From Tenericutes bacterium MO-XQ (GTDB taxonomy: Bacteria > Bacillota_I > Bacilli_A > Acholeplasmatales > Acholeplasmataceae), in contig CP017948.1 in NCBI GenBank assembly GCA_002838185.1, forward strand, positions 1,364,001-1,428,000: DNA of 64,000 nt, written 5' to 3'. This document shows, piece by piece, positions 44,956 to 53,020 of the stretch. Within the stretch, counting starts at the first letter, position 1. Each line of letters starts with the position of its first letter. Both the position numbers and the translations under genes were made by a program. The notes below the pieces were generated by a model, which made no database searches, was not told where the DNA came from, and was given only the letters and a program-made list of their open reading frames with translations.

Positions 44956-46771
44956 GGATCACACCTCTTTCTAAAGGTTTGCTTGATATTGCTCCAACTG
45001 GACAAGCTTTTTTACAAGCACCACATTGTATACATAGTTCTGGATCGATTGTATGAACTTGTCTTGGCCAGCCTGAAATCGCATTAACAGGACAATTTTT
45101 AGCACATTTTGTACATCCAATACAACTATCATCAATCACAAAGTTTGTTAAGTTTCTACATACACCAGCAGGACATGTCTTATCAACTACGTGTGCTATA
45201 TATTCTTCTCTAAAATGTTTAAGCGTTGATAAAACTGGGTTTGGTGCTGTTTGACCTAAGCCACATAAAGATGTTTTTTGGATCATTTGACCTAGACGCT
45301 CAAGTTCATCGATATCGTCTAACGTGCCTTTACCTTCACAAATTCTATTTAAGATATCAAGCATGAGTTTAGTACCTTCTCTACAAGGTGTACATTTACC
45401 ACAAGATTCATCAACAGTAAAATCTAAATAGAATCTTGCAACATCCACCATGCAGTTATCTTCATCCATGATAATCATTCCACCAGAACCCATCATCGAT
45501 CCAAGTTTCGTTAAATTTTCAAAATCGATTGGTGTATCTAAATCTTTTTCTGTAATACATCCACCAGATGGACCACCTGTTTGAATTGCTTTAAATTTTC
45601 GTTTATTAGGAATTCCACCACCGATATCATAAACAACTTCTCTAAGTGTTGTTCCCATTGGAACTTCTACTAAACCTGTATTATTAATTTTCCCACCCAG
45701 CGCAAACACTTTGGTTCCTGAGGAGTTTTTAGTACCTATGGATGTGAAATAATCAGCACCTTTTAAAAAAATTACTGGAATGTTTGCTAAAGTTTCTACA
45801 TTGTTTACATTAGTAGGATAATTCCATAAACCTCTAACAGCAGGAAATGGTGGTTTTAATACTGGCATACCTCTATAGCCTTCAATGGACTTAATCAGTG
45901 CAGTTTCTTCACCACATACAAACGCTCCTGCACCTAGTCTTATATCAATATCAAAACTAAATCCTGATTCAAATATGTTATCTCCTAAAAGATTATAACT
46001 TCTTGCTTCAGCAATTGCATGTTTTAATCGCTCTACAGCAACAGGATATTCTGCTCTTACATAAATATATCCTTGACTAGCACCAATGGCATATCCACAA
46101 ATCGCCATAGCTTCAAGAACAGAATGAGGATCCCCTTCTAAAATAGCTCTGTCCATGAAAGCACCTGGATCTCCTTCATCAGCATTACAAATCACATATT
46201 TAATATCATTTTTAGATTCAGCTGCAAACTGCCATTTTTTTCCAGTCAAAAAGCCTCCTCCACCTCGGCCTTTTAGCCCAGATGCAGTTACTTGTTCAAT
46301 CACTTGTTCTGGAGTAAGTTCAGTAAGTGCTTTACCGAGTGCTAAATATCCATCTCTAGCAAAATATTCAGTAATATCTAAAGGATTGATTTGCCCACAA
46401 TTTCTAAGTGCTATACGCTTTTGTTTTGAATAAAATTTTAGTTCACTCATTTGCTTAATTTTTCCTTTGTCTAAAGGATTTTTCACAAGCAAACGATCAA
46501 TGACTCTGCCCTTTAAAAGGTGTTCTTCGCAAATCGCTTTAACATCTGAAACTTTAACGTGTGCATAAAATGTTTCATCTGGATATACAACAATAACTGG
46601 TCCTCTTTCACAAAGGCCAAAACATCCAGTTAATATAAGCCCAACTTCTTCTTTAATACCCAATAATGTAAGTTCTTCTTCAAATGCTTTTTTTATTTCT
46701 TTTGAATGAGAACTCATACATCCAGTGCCTCCACAGATGAGGACTTGAATACGTTCTAACATGTTATGCAC
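44948..46771 (-). CDS. hydB: Hydrogenase diaphorase subunit HydB (NuoF-like)
   Basis: 607 residues. An N-terminal thioredoxin-like [2Fe-2S] domain (CGGTGCMSSHSKEIKK ... TGCFGLCERGP) precedes the NuoF core with the NADH/FMN motif GLKGRGGGGFLTGKKW, the FMN site NADEGDPGAFMDR, and the [4Fe-4S] motif SCGKCTPCREGT. At the C-terminus are two ferredoxin-type clusters (CIGCTKCAKNCPVNAI, CIQCGACKKACPVGAI). It takes electrons from NADH and shares them with HydA. Overlaps both neighbours by eight bases. Confidence 0.95.
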   Translation of the reverse strand: MHNMLERIQVLICGGTGCMSSHSKEIKKAFEEELTLLGIKEEVGLILTGCFGLCERGPVIVVYPDETFYAHVKVSDVKAICEEHLLKGRVIDRLLVKNPLDKGKIKQMSELKFYSKQKRIALRNCGQINPLDITEYFARDGYLALGKALTELTPEQVIEQVTASGLKGRGGGGFLTGKKWQFAAESKNDIKYVICNADEGDPGAFMDRAILEGDPHSVLEAMAICGYAIGASQGYIYVRAEYPVAVERLKHAIAEARSYNLLGDNIFESGFSFDIDIRLGAGAFVCGEETALIKSIEGYRGMPVLKPPFPAVRGLWNYPTNVNNVETLANIPVIFLKGADYFTSIGTKNSSGTKVFALGGKINNTGLVEVPMGTTLREVVYDIGGGIPNKRKFKAIQTGGPSGGCITEKDLDTPIDFENLTKLGSMMGSGGMIIMDEDNCMVDVARFYLDFTVDESCGKCTPCREGTKLMLDILNRICEGKGTLDDIDELERLGQMIQKTSLCGLGQTAPNPVLSTLKHFREEYIAHVVDKTCPAGVCRNLTNFVIDDSCIGCTKCAKNCPVNAISGWPRQVHTIDPELCIQCGACKKACPVGAISSKPLERGVIHG

Positions 46772-47135
46772 CCTTTCTGTTTGCTAACAAATATCTATGA
46801 ACTGGTTGGTGATTTATGATATGTTTGTCAACAATTTCTCTAACCATCGGAATGGTTAAGCTACAATAAATATATGATTGACCAGATTCATCAATCAATT
46901 CTGCCATAGGTTCATAAGCACATTCACCCATGCACCCAACTTGTGTTACAGTGACATTTTTTAAATCATGAAACTCAACTTGTTCTAAAAATGCATTTAA
47001 AATGGGTCTTGCTCCACTCGCAATACCGCATGTTCCCATACCAACTTGAATTCTAAATCCATCTTTGACATGTCTCATGGTCATTTTTTTTAATGATTCG
47101 TCTCTTAATTTTTTCAATTCTTCTAGAGTTTTCAT
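46764..47135 (-). CDS. Thioredoxin-like [2Fe-2S] ferredoxin of the hydrogenase cluster
   Basis: 123 residues. The four cysteines of a thioredoxin-like [2Fe-2S] ferredoxin appear as GMGTCGIASGA and TQVGCMGECAYEP. Such small proteins are commonly encoded between nuoE-like and nuoF-like genes in NAD-dependent hydrogenase operons. Only three or four Cys are near the usual spacing (C36, then C67 and C71), so the first ligand position differs from the C-x4-C form; the cluster should be confirmed. Overlaps hydB by eight bases and the HATPase gene by four. Confidence 0.8.
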   Translation of the reverse strand: MKTLEELKKLRDESLKKMTMRHVKDGFRIQVGMGTCGIASGARPILNAFLEQVEFHDLKNVTVTQVGCMGECAYEPMAELIDESGQSYIYCSLTIPMVREIVDKHIINHQPVHRYLLANRKGA

Positions 47136-47656
47136 ACGTCTACCCCTATATTTCTTAATTTTTGATTGATGTTTTCTTCAATATATTTTTTTATGCTTAG
47201 TGTTTTTTGTTTTTGTAAAATTTGTTTTAAATCAAACATATAAAACTGTCCATTTTTTATGTAGATTTTTAATTGATCTAATGACTCATACATGTATAAA
47301 TCAGAAATAATACTCCCTATATTACCGAATTTGGGAAAATCAATATGGTTATGATTAAACGTTAATATAAGTGTTGTTCCTTGATCTTTTTTCGATTTTA
47401 ATTCAAATGATCCTTCTGTTTGAATCACTAAATCATGAATCATAGATAAACCGAGTCCCACATTTCTATGCTTATTAGTAGTAAACTCGAACTTTTTAAC
47501 TTTGCTTAATGTCTCTTCGTCCATACCAGAACCATCATCTTGGATGATAACCATTAAAACATTAGAAAAGGAGATGGTCAAGGTGATGGTTTTTGCTGCG
47601 GCATGGATTGAGTTTTGACAAAGATCATATATATAATCAGATAAATTATTCATCAT
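47132..47656 (-). CDS. HATPase-domain protein (histidine-kinase-like ATPase) of the hydrogenase operon
   Basis: 174 residues. N box NSIHAAAKTITL, G1 box IIQDDGSGMDEET, and a G2-like box HRNVGLGLSMIHDL define a GHKL ATP-binding fold. There is no dimerisation helix pair with a phospho-accepting His, no membrane helix and no sensor, so it is not a complete histidine kinase. It may act as a serine-kinase-like or ATP-sensing switch. It overlaps the PHP gene by 11 bases. Function inferred only from fold and position. Confidence 0.8.
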   Translation of the reverse strand: MMNNLSDYIYDLCQNSIHAAAKTITLTISFSNVLMVIIQDDGSGMDEETLSKVKKFEFTTNKHRNVGLGLSMIHDLVIQTEGSFELKSKKDQGTTLILTFNHNHIDFPKFGNIGSIISDLYMYESLDQLKIYIKNGQFYMFDLKQILQKQKTLSIKKYIEENINQKLRNIGVDV

Positions 47657-48329
47657 TTAAAACCTTAAAAAAACAATCAATATCTAGATGTTCTAAATCA
47701 ATCATGTTTTTTTCTGTTCTTTCTAAAATGTCTACAATCTGATGTGCATCAGAGTTATGTATCCATTTTGCATCTATATCACAAGGTTTTTTATGTTTAT
47801 ATTCTATAATAGCTTTATTTCTAGTCTTATCAACATATGCTATACCTGAACGAAATGGTCGATCGATATGTGCATAGATTATGATATGTTCAAATGATTT
47901 TAGTAAGTCTAGTAAAGATTCAAAAGTTATATCTAATTTATTGGTTAATAAGTACGGATATAAATCAATAACTTCATCATAAATATTTGTGATTTCTTGC
48001 ATACCATATAAATCTTGGTCATATGTTTCTTTTCGTTTATAGGGCTCAAGTAACTGATCAAATCTTAAAGCATCATCAACTGTTTTAAAATAGCAAAGCA
48101 CATCAAAATCTTCTTTAACAGTGACTTCAATACCTGGAATATAAAGTATGTCATAACTTTTAGATATTTCCTCTAGCACTTTGAGTTGTAAGCATGAGTT
48201 ATGATCCGTTACAGCTATAATATCTAATCCTTTTATATTTGCCATATTAAAGATATTATGTGGTGTCATTAGAACATCTGCACATGGAGATAAAACACTA
48301 TGAATATGTAAATCATAAGCATATTTCAT
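47646..48329 (-). CDS. PHP-domain metal-dependent phosphoesterase-like protein
   Basis: 227 residues. PHP metal-binding motifs: DLHIHSVLSPCAD near the start, VTDHNSC, GIEVTV, YAHIDRP and HNSDAHQ. The first motif is the typical H-x-H. Homologues act on phosphoesters (histidinol phosphate, nucleotides). In this operon it lies between DRTGG and HATPase genes; the substrate could be a regulatory phosphate, which is speculative. Overlaps the DRTGG gene by four bases. Confidence 0.85.
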   Translation of the reverse strand: MKYAYDLHIHSVLSPCADVLMTPHNIFNMANIKGLDIIAVTDHNSCLQLKVLEEISKSYDILYIPGIEVTVKEDFDVLCYFKTVDDALRFDQLLEPYKRKETYDQDLYGMQEITNIYDEVIDLYPYLLTNKLDITFESLLDLLKSFEHIIIYAHIDRPFRSGIAYVDKTRNKAIIEYKHKKPCDIDAKWIHNSDAHQIVDILERTEKNMIDLEHLDIDCFFKVLNDE

Positions 48330-48661
48330 ATGATACCTCTTTGATAAAAATCAATAATGACTTCATGTGTCAAAAGTTTTGTCTTAATCAATGCTATTTC
48401 TTCTTTATCTGCTCTATCTATAAGTTTTTGATCAACTTCTTGATCATCAACAATCACAATGACATGTATATCAAGCATCATCGCTAAGGATATAGTTGTT
48501 TGTGATGCAATCAATGTAATCAGAGCTTCTTGGTGCTTAACATGCTTAATTGCAGAACTTAATAAGTCAGTCGCATAAACACCATGAAATTGATTTTTTT
48601 TAGATTGATCGTTTGTTAAGCATATGTAATTATCATTTAAAATCATTTCTACGTTACACAT
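48326..48661 (-). CDS. DRTGG-domain-like protein 1 of the hydrogenase operon
   Basis: 111 residues from ATG 48661, with GGGTGA ahead and overlapping the upstream stop. Compact alpha/beta protein: LLSSAIKHVKHQEALITLIASQTTISLAMMLDIHVIVIVDDQEVDQKLIDRADKEEIALI. It matches the pattern of its paralogue at 49076-49459 (VY..DLMSDAL..., T.Q.SI..AEMLDVNVVLLV), the layout of the DRTGG domain fold. Such stand-alone domains are thought to bind a nucleotide or small ligand. Function unproven. Confidence 0.7.
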   Translation of the reverse strand: MCNVEMILNDNYICLTNDQSKKNQFHGVYATDLLSSAIKHVKHQEALITLIASQTTISLAMMLDIHVIVIVDDQEVDQKLIDRADKEEIALIKTKLLTHEVIIDFYQRGII

Positions 48662-49082
48662 TTGATTCACCCACAATGAAAATCATTCGTATATGTGTTC
48701 CTAAAGGTGTTGATGTGATTTCCATGACATCAGATAAACGTTTCATATTAGACAATCCCATACCAGCACCAAACCCATTCATATGATCGTGTTCAGTTGC
48801 AGTACTGTATCCTTCAGTCATTGCTAAATCTATATCCAAAATCCCTGGACCATCATCATAGACGTTAACTTCTATATAGTTATCTTTTTCATGAGAAAAA
48901 GTCATGTATCCCCCCACGGAATGGATGACAACATAGATTTCAGCCTCATAACATGAAGCACAAATGCGTTTAAGTAAACTTCTATCTATATTTTCTTGTT
49001 TTAATCTTTTTTTGATATCTGAAGATGCCCTACCTGCTAACTCATAATTTTTAGCGATGATCTGATATTCTTTTTCTACCAT
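48654..49082 (-). CDS. RsbW/SpoIIAB-like ATP-binding protein of the hydrogenase operon
   Basis: 142 residues. HATPase_c_2 type: N-box region KRICASCYEAEIYVVIHSVGG, D box YDDGPGILDIDLAMTEGY, and the glycine-rich GFGAGMGLSNMKRLSD. RsbW and SpoIIAB proteins are serine kinases and anti-sigma factors; here no sigma or anti-anti-sigma gene accompanies it. Overlaps both neighbours by a few bases. A second, different HATPase protein is encoded at 47132-47656. Confidence 0.85.
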   Translation of the reverse strand: MVEKEYQIIAKNYELAGRASSDIKKRLKQENIDRSLLKRICASCYEAEIYVVIHSVGGYMTFSHEKDNYIEVNVYDDGPGILDIDLAMTEGYSTATEHDHMNGFGAGMGLSNMKRLSDVMEITSTPLGTHIRMIFIVGESNV

Positions 49083-49459
49083 TGGAGATCGTATTTAATA
49101 CCTCTAATACCATTTTGATACATCATCCCACTGATATTAAACATTGTATACTCAGTAGATATTAAAATAATATTCGAGTCTAAAGCCAGTTCAATAACTT
49201 TTTGTGAAGGTACTTTTCCTCTTACGAGTAAAACCACATTGACATCAAGCATTTCAGCTGTTCGAATTGATTGTTGAGTTGCAAGCCCGGTAATCAAAAT
49301 AGAGTGATCTAAAATGCGATCATCTTTAACAGAGTTCATAATCACTAGAGCATCACTCATTAAATCTGAGCAAAACGCAAAATCAATATCTTTGTCCACA
49401 AAAAGTTCTTCATGATAAACATGACAATGATATGTTTTAATGATCTCGCTAAGCTTCAT
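49076..49459 (-). CDS. DRTGG-domain-like protein 2 of the hydrogenase operon
   Basis: 127 residues. Begins MKLSEIIKTYHCHVYHEELFVDKDI and continues FAFCSDLMSDALVIMNS...ILITGLATQQSIRTAEMLDVNVVLLVRGKVPSQKVIELA, the same fold as the protein at 48326-48661. The pair flank the RsbW-like gene. Overlaps hydC by 11 bases. Probably a ligand- or redox-responsive partner of the HATPase protein; inference from context. Confidence 0.72.
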   Translation of the reverse strand: MKLSEIIKTYHCHVYHEELFVDKDIDFAFCSDLMSDALVIMNSVKDDRILDHSILITGLATQQSIRTAEMLDVNVVLLVRGKVPSQKVIELALDSNIILISTEYTMFNISGMMYQNGIRGIKYDLQW

Positions 49460-49946
49460 GATGTACCTCTTTCATTTCTTTGACGATATCCTTAACTTTA
49501 CTTACAGTTCCATTTCCATGAATTTGTTGATCAACAGAAAAAACAGGAGCTAATCCGCATGCACCAATACATCTTGATGATGATAATGTTATCTGACCAT
49601 CAGCGGTTGTTTCTCCATCTTTAATACCTAATTCTTTTTCAAAAGTTTCTAAAACATTTTTAGAACCACGAACGTAACATGCTGTACCTAAACAAACACT
49701 AATTTCATGTTCTCCTTTTGGAGTAACAGAAAAATTGCTGTAAAATGATACAACACCATTAATTTTTGCTACACTTTCTCCAAGTTCTTTGCTAATGATT
49801 TTTTGGATGCTTAAAGGAATATATCCAAAAATCTCTTGTGCATCATGAAGTGAAGGCATTAGCGGTCCTGGTTTAGATTTATGCTCTTCTAAACGCGCGT
49901 AAAAAAGTTCCAACTTTTCTTTGCAGAAGCAAGTTTCTTTATTCAT
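49449..49946 (-). CDS. hydC: Hydrogenase subunit HydC (NuoE-like [2Fe-2S] protein)
   Basis: 165 residues. NuoE-type thioredoxin-like [2Fe-2S] fold: PSLHDAQEIFGYIP, VVSFYSNFSVTPKGEHEISVCLGTACYVRGS and SSRCIGACGLAPVF, giving four cysteines. It passes electrons between NADH-oxidising HydB and the rest of the complex. First gene of the operon, behind the promoter at 49984-50010, start ATG 49946 after AAGGAG. Confidence 0.93.
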   Translation of the reverse strand: MNKETCFCKEKLELFYARLEEHKSKPGPLMPSLHDAQEIFGYIPLSIQKIISKELGESVAKINGVVSFYSNFSVTPKGEHEISVCLGTACYVRGSKNVLETFEKELGIKDGETTADGQITLSSSRCIGACGLAPVFSVDQQIHGNGTVSKVKDIVKEMKEVHHEA

Positions 49947-49983
49947 TTTTTCTACTCCTTAGTGAGTCGTTATTTTCATTTTC

Positions 49984-50010
49984 ATTATATCATAATTTTT
50001 CTAATGTCAA
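49984..50010 (-). promoter_or_regulatory. Promoter of the hydrogenase operon
   Basis: Minus strand TTGACA, 15 bases, TATAAT with the extended TG (TGATATAAT). The spacer is short, but the extended -10 and consensus -35 make it credible. 38 bases before the hydC start. Confidence 0.65.
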
Positions 50011-50033
50011 GTATTTTGCTTATAATTTAATGA

Positions 50034-50047
50034 TGATAACGTTTTCT
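50034..50047 (-). promoter_or_regulatory. Weak LacI/CcpA-type site upstream of the hydrogenase promoter
   Basis: Plus strand TGATAACGTTTTCT, CG-centred, two positions off TGNAANCGNTNNCA. It lies about 24 bases before the -35, where activators bind. Weak alone. Confidence 0.35.
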
Positions 50048-50067
50048 AAAAAAGAAATAAATATGAA

Positions 50068-50104
50068 AAAAAGACATTTAACTTAACAAATGTCTTTTTT
50101 TTAA
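50068..50104 (-). terminator. Terminator of the amylase operon
   Basis: Minus strand AAAAGACATTT / AAATGTCTTTT stem with loop GTTAAGTT followed by a T-run; also symmetric in the other sense. Confidence 0.8.
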
Positions 50105-50917
50105 TTATTTAAATGTTTTTTTACCATATTTCAACATAACAACCATTAAGATAATTCCTATACCAAATTGAAAAATCACAGGTGCAAATGTTGGTTCAAT
50201 AAATCCTACAATAAAACTAATAATACTCGGAAGCCCCATTGCAAAAACAACCATTTTCATTGTTTGTCTAAACGTAATAAAACTTGAATATCCAAATCTA
50301 AAAAGCTGAATAACTAAGCTCATGACTAAAACGAAGAATGCATATAGTCCAATGGATGTACCAATATTAACAAGCAATGTATATAAGATAATATAATTGC
50401 CAAAACTCGTTTCTATAGATGCTCCAAAAGCTTCATACATTTGATCTCGATCTTCACCGGTTGCTAAGTTCAAACTTCTAAAACTTAAACTTTCATCAAA
50501 ACCATTGTAATCGTATCCCGTCATGTATGCACCTTCGCCGTTGGTGTAAACAATCTTATTTGCCATGAATATAATCGATTTTTCATTGCTATCTTGATAT
50601 TCATCAGACTTTGCATTAAAGATGTATTTTATATCACCATGCTCATAAACATATACTGTATCCGTATCACAAACAAACTGATTTGCAGTTATACGACAAT
50701 CATCTGGAAGTTGCCAATCTGGAGTCTCTGCAATAAAACTTTGTTCGATAAAATCTAATTTCCATCCATCTTCTTGTACAATCAGTAAGTTCATAGGAAA
50801 TAGGCTAATTAAGCTTACAAGAATGAAAAAGATAAATACTTTCCATCCTTTTTCTTTAGTATGTTCAAAATAGTTGGGATAATCTACAGAGTGTTTAAAA
50901 AATCTTATGATAAACAT
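50105..50917 (-). CDS. DUF1189-family membrane protein (YvdJ-like)
   Basis: 270 residues. One helix near residues 28-48 (VFIFFILVSLISLFPMNLLIV), a roughly 120-residue extracytoplasmic loop (IEQSFIAETPDWQLPDDCRITANQFVCDTDTVYVY), then four helices. Matches the DUF1189 layout; the Bacillus member YvdJ is in a maltodextrin operon, and this gene overlaps the secreted amylase gene by one base. A role in transport or sensing of glucans is plausible but undemonstrated. Confidence 0.78.
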   Translation of the reverse strand: MFIIRFFKHSVDYPNYFEHTKEKGWKVFIFFILVSLISLFPMNLLIVQEDGWKLDFIEQSFIAETPDWQLPDDCRITANQFVCDTDTVYVYEHGDIKYIFNAKSDEYQDSNEKSIIFMANKIVYTNGEGAYMTGYDYNGFDESLSFRSLNLATGEDRDQMYEAFGASIETSFGNYIILYTLLVNIGTSIGLYAFFVLVMSLVIQLFRFGYSSFITFRQTMKMVVFAMGLPSIISFIVGFIEPTFAPVIFQFGIGIILMVVMLKYGKKTFK

Positions 50918-52458
50918 TAGATATAGTCCTCAATTAAATCAGGGTCTATTTCTAAGATAATACTTCCATAGCCATCAATGATTAAACTATCTCCATAAAT
51001 AAATTCTAAATATTCAACATTTACTTCATAAGGATCTGGTGTCATATTATGTAGCACTAACACTGCTTGTTTAAATGTTTCATACTCATAATATCTTACA
51101 TATCCTTGAATCTGTAAAACATTATTGTTATAAGGTTCAAAATAATTTCCATACATCAACGCAGGATTATCTTTTCTAATTTCAATCATCGTTTTATATG
51201 TATTGAATAACGAAGTTTCATCTAATTTTTGTGTTTCTAAATCAGCTGTATCATCGTTTGAACCATCACTAGGTAACCAATATGTTTCATAAGTTGGAGA
51301 GCCCCACATAAATGGCTGTCTTCGGTACTCATCATAGACGATACCGTATCCAGGTATATTTCTTCCTTCATATCTATACCCTTTCATGCCTAATTCATCA
51401 CCGTAATAGATAAATGGATTGCCCGGAAGTGTCATCAGCACTCTTGCCGCTAAAGCTAATTTATTAGGTTGGTTGATAAAACCTTGAGATGAAGCGATTC
51501 GATCAAAATCGTGATTTCCTAAAATCGGAGCATCAATAAACTCTGGATCAACATCTCTAAACGTATCATATGCACGATTTAAATTGCTTACAAAATTGAA
51601 TCTAGAATTTTCCATTCCAATTTTATCCATCACTTCATTTCTAAAATAGAAATTGAAAAGTGAATCTGAACCTATATAATAATCTGAAATTAAGTTATAT
51701 TGTGGAACAAAAACTTCTGGCAAAATATAACTATTTGGATAATTTTCTTCCATATGAGCTTTTAAATTGAGTAAAAACAAAGTGTTTTCCCAATCTGCGT
51801 TAATACCTTCTATAAAATGCATCGCTGCATCAAGTCTAAATCCATGAACACCTTTTTCCAAATAAAAGTCAACAATATTATATATTTCATCAATGACTTC
51901 TGGATTTTCAAAATTCAAATCCATCATACCACCAACAAAATATGAATATGGAACACCATTATTAAATACATAATAATCTCTATAAGGGCTTGCTGTACTG
52001 CTGATTGCATCTTTGAACCATGGATGCTGATCTGATGTATGATTAATGACTAAGTCCATGACTATTTTTATATCTTTTTCATTTGCAGCATCTACTAAGT
52101 TTTCAAAATCTTCCATTGTACCGTAATCACTGTTAATCCCATAATAATCAGTAACATCATATCCATGATATGAAGGTGATGGATGAACTGGAAGCAACAA
52201 TAAAGCAGTAATCCCTAAATCTTCAAGATAATCAAGGTTTTGTGTGATGCCGTTGAGGTCACCAACGCCATCACCATCGCTATCTGCAAAACTTCTTACG
52301 AATATTTGATAATAGACATCTTGAAGCGGATTAATTTCATCAAAATCATAAAGATCTATCGGATCTGTTGGATCCGTTGGATCTTCAGGTTCATCATTAC
52401 ATGCGATTAGGCTTATACTTATCGTTATAAATAATAATAGAGTTAATAGTTTTTTCAT
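50917..52458 (-). CDS. Secreted GH13 alpha-amylase lipoprotein
   Basis: 513 residues. Signal peptide with lipobox LIAC (Cys 20), then a D-P-T repeat spacer like that of MalE. GH13 regions: YYQIFVRSFADSDGDGVGDLNGI, DLVINHTSDQHPWF, HGFRLDAAMHF (nucleophile Asp), YILPEVFVPQ (acid/base Glu), APILGNHDFDR. It cuts 1,4-glucan on the outer face of the membrane. The ATG overlaps the stop of the RDD gene (TAATG). An operator precedes the operon. Confidence 0.92.
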   Translation of the reverse strand: MKKLLTLLLFITISISLIACNDEPEDPTDPTDPIDLYDFDEINPLQDVYYQIFVRSFADSDGDGVGDLNGITQNLDYLEDLGITALLLLPVHPSPSYHGYDVTDYYGINSDYGTMEDFENLVDAANEKDIKIVMDLVINHTSDQHPWFKDAISSTASPYRDYYVFNNGVPYSYFVGGMMDLNFENPEVIDEIYNIVDFYLEKGVHGFRLDAAMHFIEGINADWENTLFLLNLKAHMEENYPNSYILPEVFVPQYNLISDYYIGSDSLFNFYFRNEVMDKIGMENSRFNFVSNLNRAYDTFRDVDPEFIDAPILGNHDFDRIASSQGFINQPNKLALAARVLMTLPGNPFIYYGDELGMKGYRYEGRNIPGYGIVYDEYRRQPFMWGSPTYETYWLPSDGSNDDTADLETQKLDETSLFNTYKTMIEIRKDNPALMYGNYFEPYNNNVLQIQGYVRYYEYETFKQAVLVLHNMTPDPYEVNVEYLEFIYGDSLIIDGYGSIILEIDPDLIEDYI

Positions 52459-52916
52459 TAGAAACCTCTTTTTCTCATTGACTCAGTTTTATTGAACCCA
52501 TCATATTTTCCTGTAGGTTTTTCCAAATCAATGACTTTTGTTTTAAATAAATAATCGTGTATGGTTCTACTGGTTTTATCTGACATGAAGAAAAAAGCAA
52601 CGATCAAATAAACACCAAAAGTCAAAATGCTCGCACCTAATTTAAAGATATCTCTTAAAAACAAACGCCAAAGTTCTGCTTTAGAATCATCTATTTTTAC
52701 AATTTGGATGCGTTGAACTTTCTTACCCAATGTCTGACCATGAGTTTTTTTTGATAAATATGGTAAAAAATAAAATGTTAGAAAAGCAACACCAGAGACG
52801 ATATATGGCAGCGGTTCATAATAGTTCCCCAAAAATAAAGAAACAATAATAAATAATGACACTGCTGATGTGTCAATGGCAAAGGCTCTTACTCTCTTTT
52901 CAAATGATGGTACCAT
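52458..52916 (-). CDS. RDD-family membrane protein
   Basis: 152 residues. RDD domain: RAFAIDTSAVSLFIIVSLF near the start with the conserved R and D pattern, then KKTHGQTLGKKVQRIQIV and LRDIFKLGASILTFGVYLIVAF; three membrane helices. Function of the family is poorly known. First gene of the RDD / amylase / DUF1189 operon, ATG after GGAGG with a 10-base gap. Confidence 0.88.
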   Translation of the reverse strand: MVPSFEKRVRAFAIDTSAVSLFIIVSLFLGNYYEPLPYIVSGVAFLTFYFLPYLSKKTHGQTLGKKVQRIQIVKIDDSKAELWRLFLRDIFKLGASILTFGVYLIVAFFFMSDKTSRTIHDYLFKTKVIDLEKPTGKYDGFNKTESMRKRGF

Positions 52917-52968
52917 TGTGCATAATCCTCCATAATAATCTATACATATTATAACATAATATAATTTA

Positions 52969-52982
52969 TGATACCGTTTACA
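52969..52982 (-). promoter_or_regulatory. LacI/CcpA-type operator at the amylase operon promoter
   Basis: Minus strand TGTAAACGGTATCA fits TGNAANCGNTNNCA fully and differs from the glgP operator by one base. It overlaps the -35 region of the extended -10 TGTTATAAT further down, a repressing position. Confidence 0.65.
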
Positions 52983-53020
52983 ATCTTCAAAGAAAAATAA
53001 AGACTCTCGCCTTTATCTTT

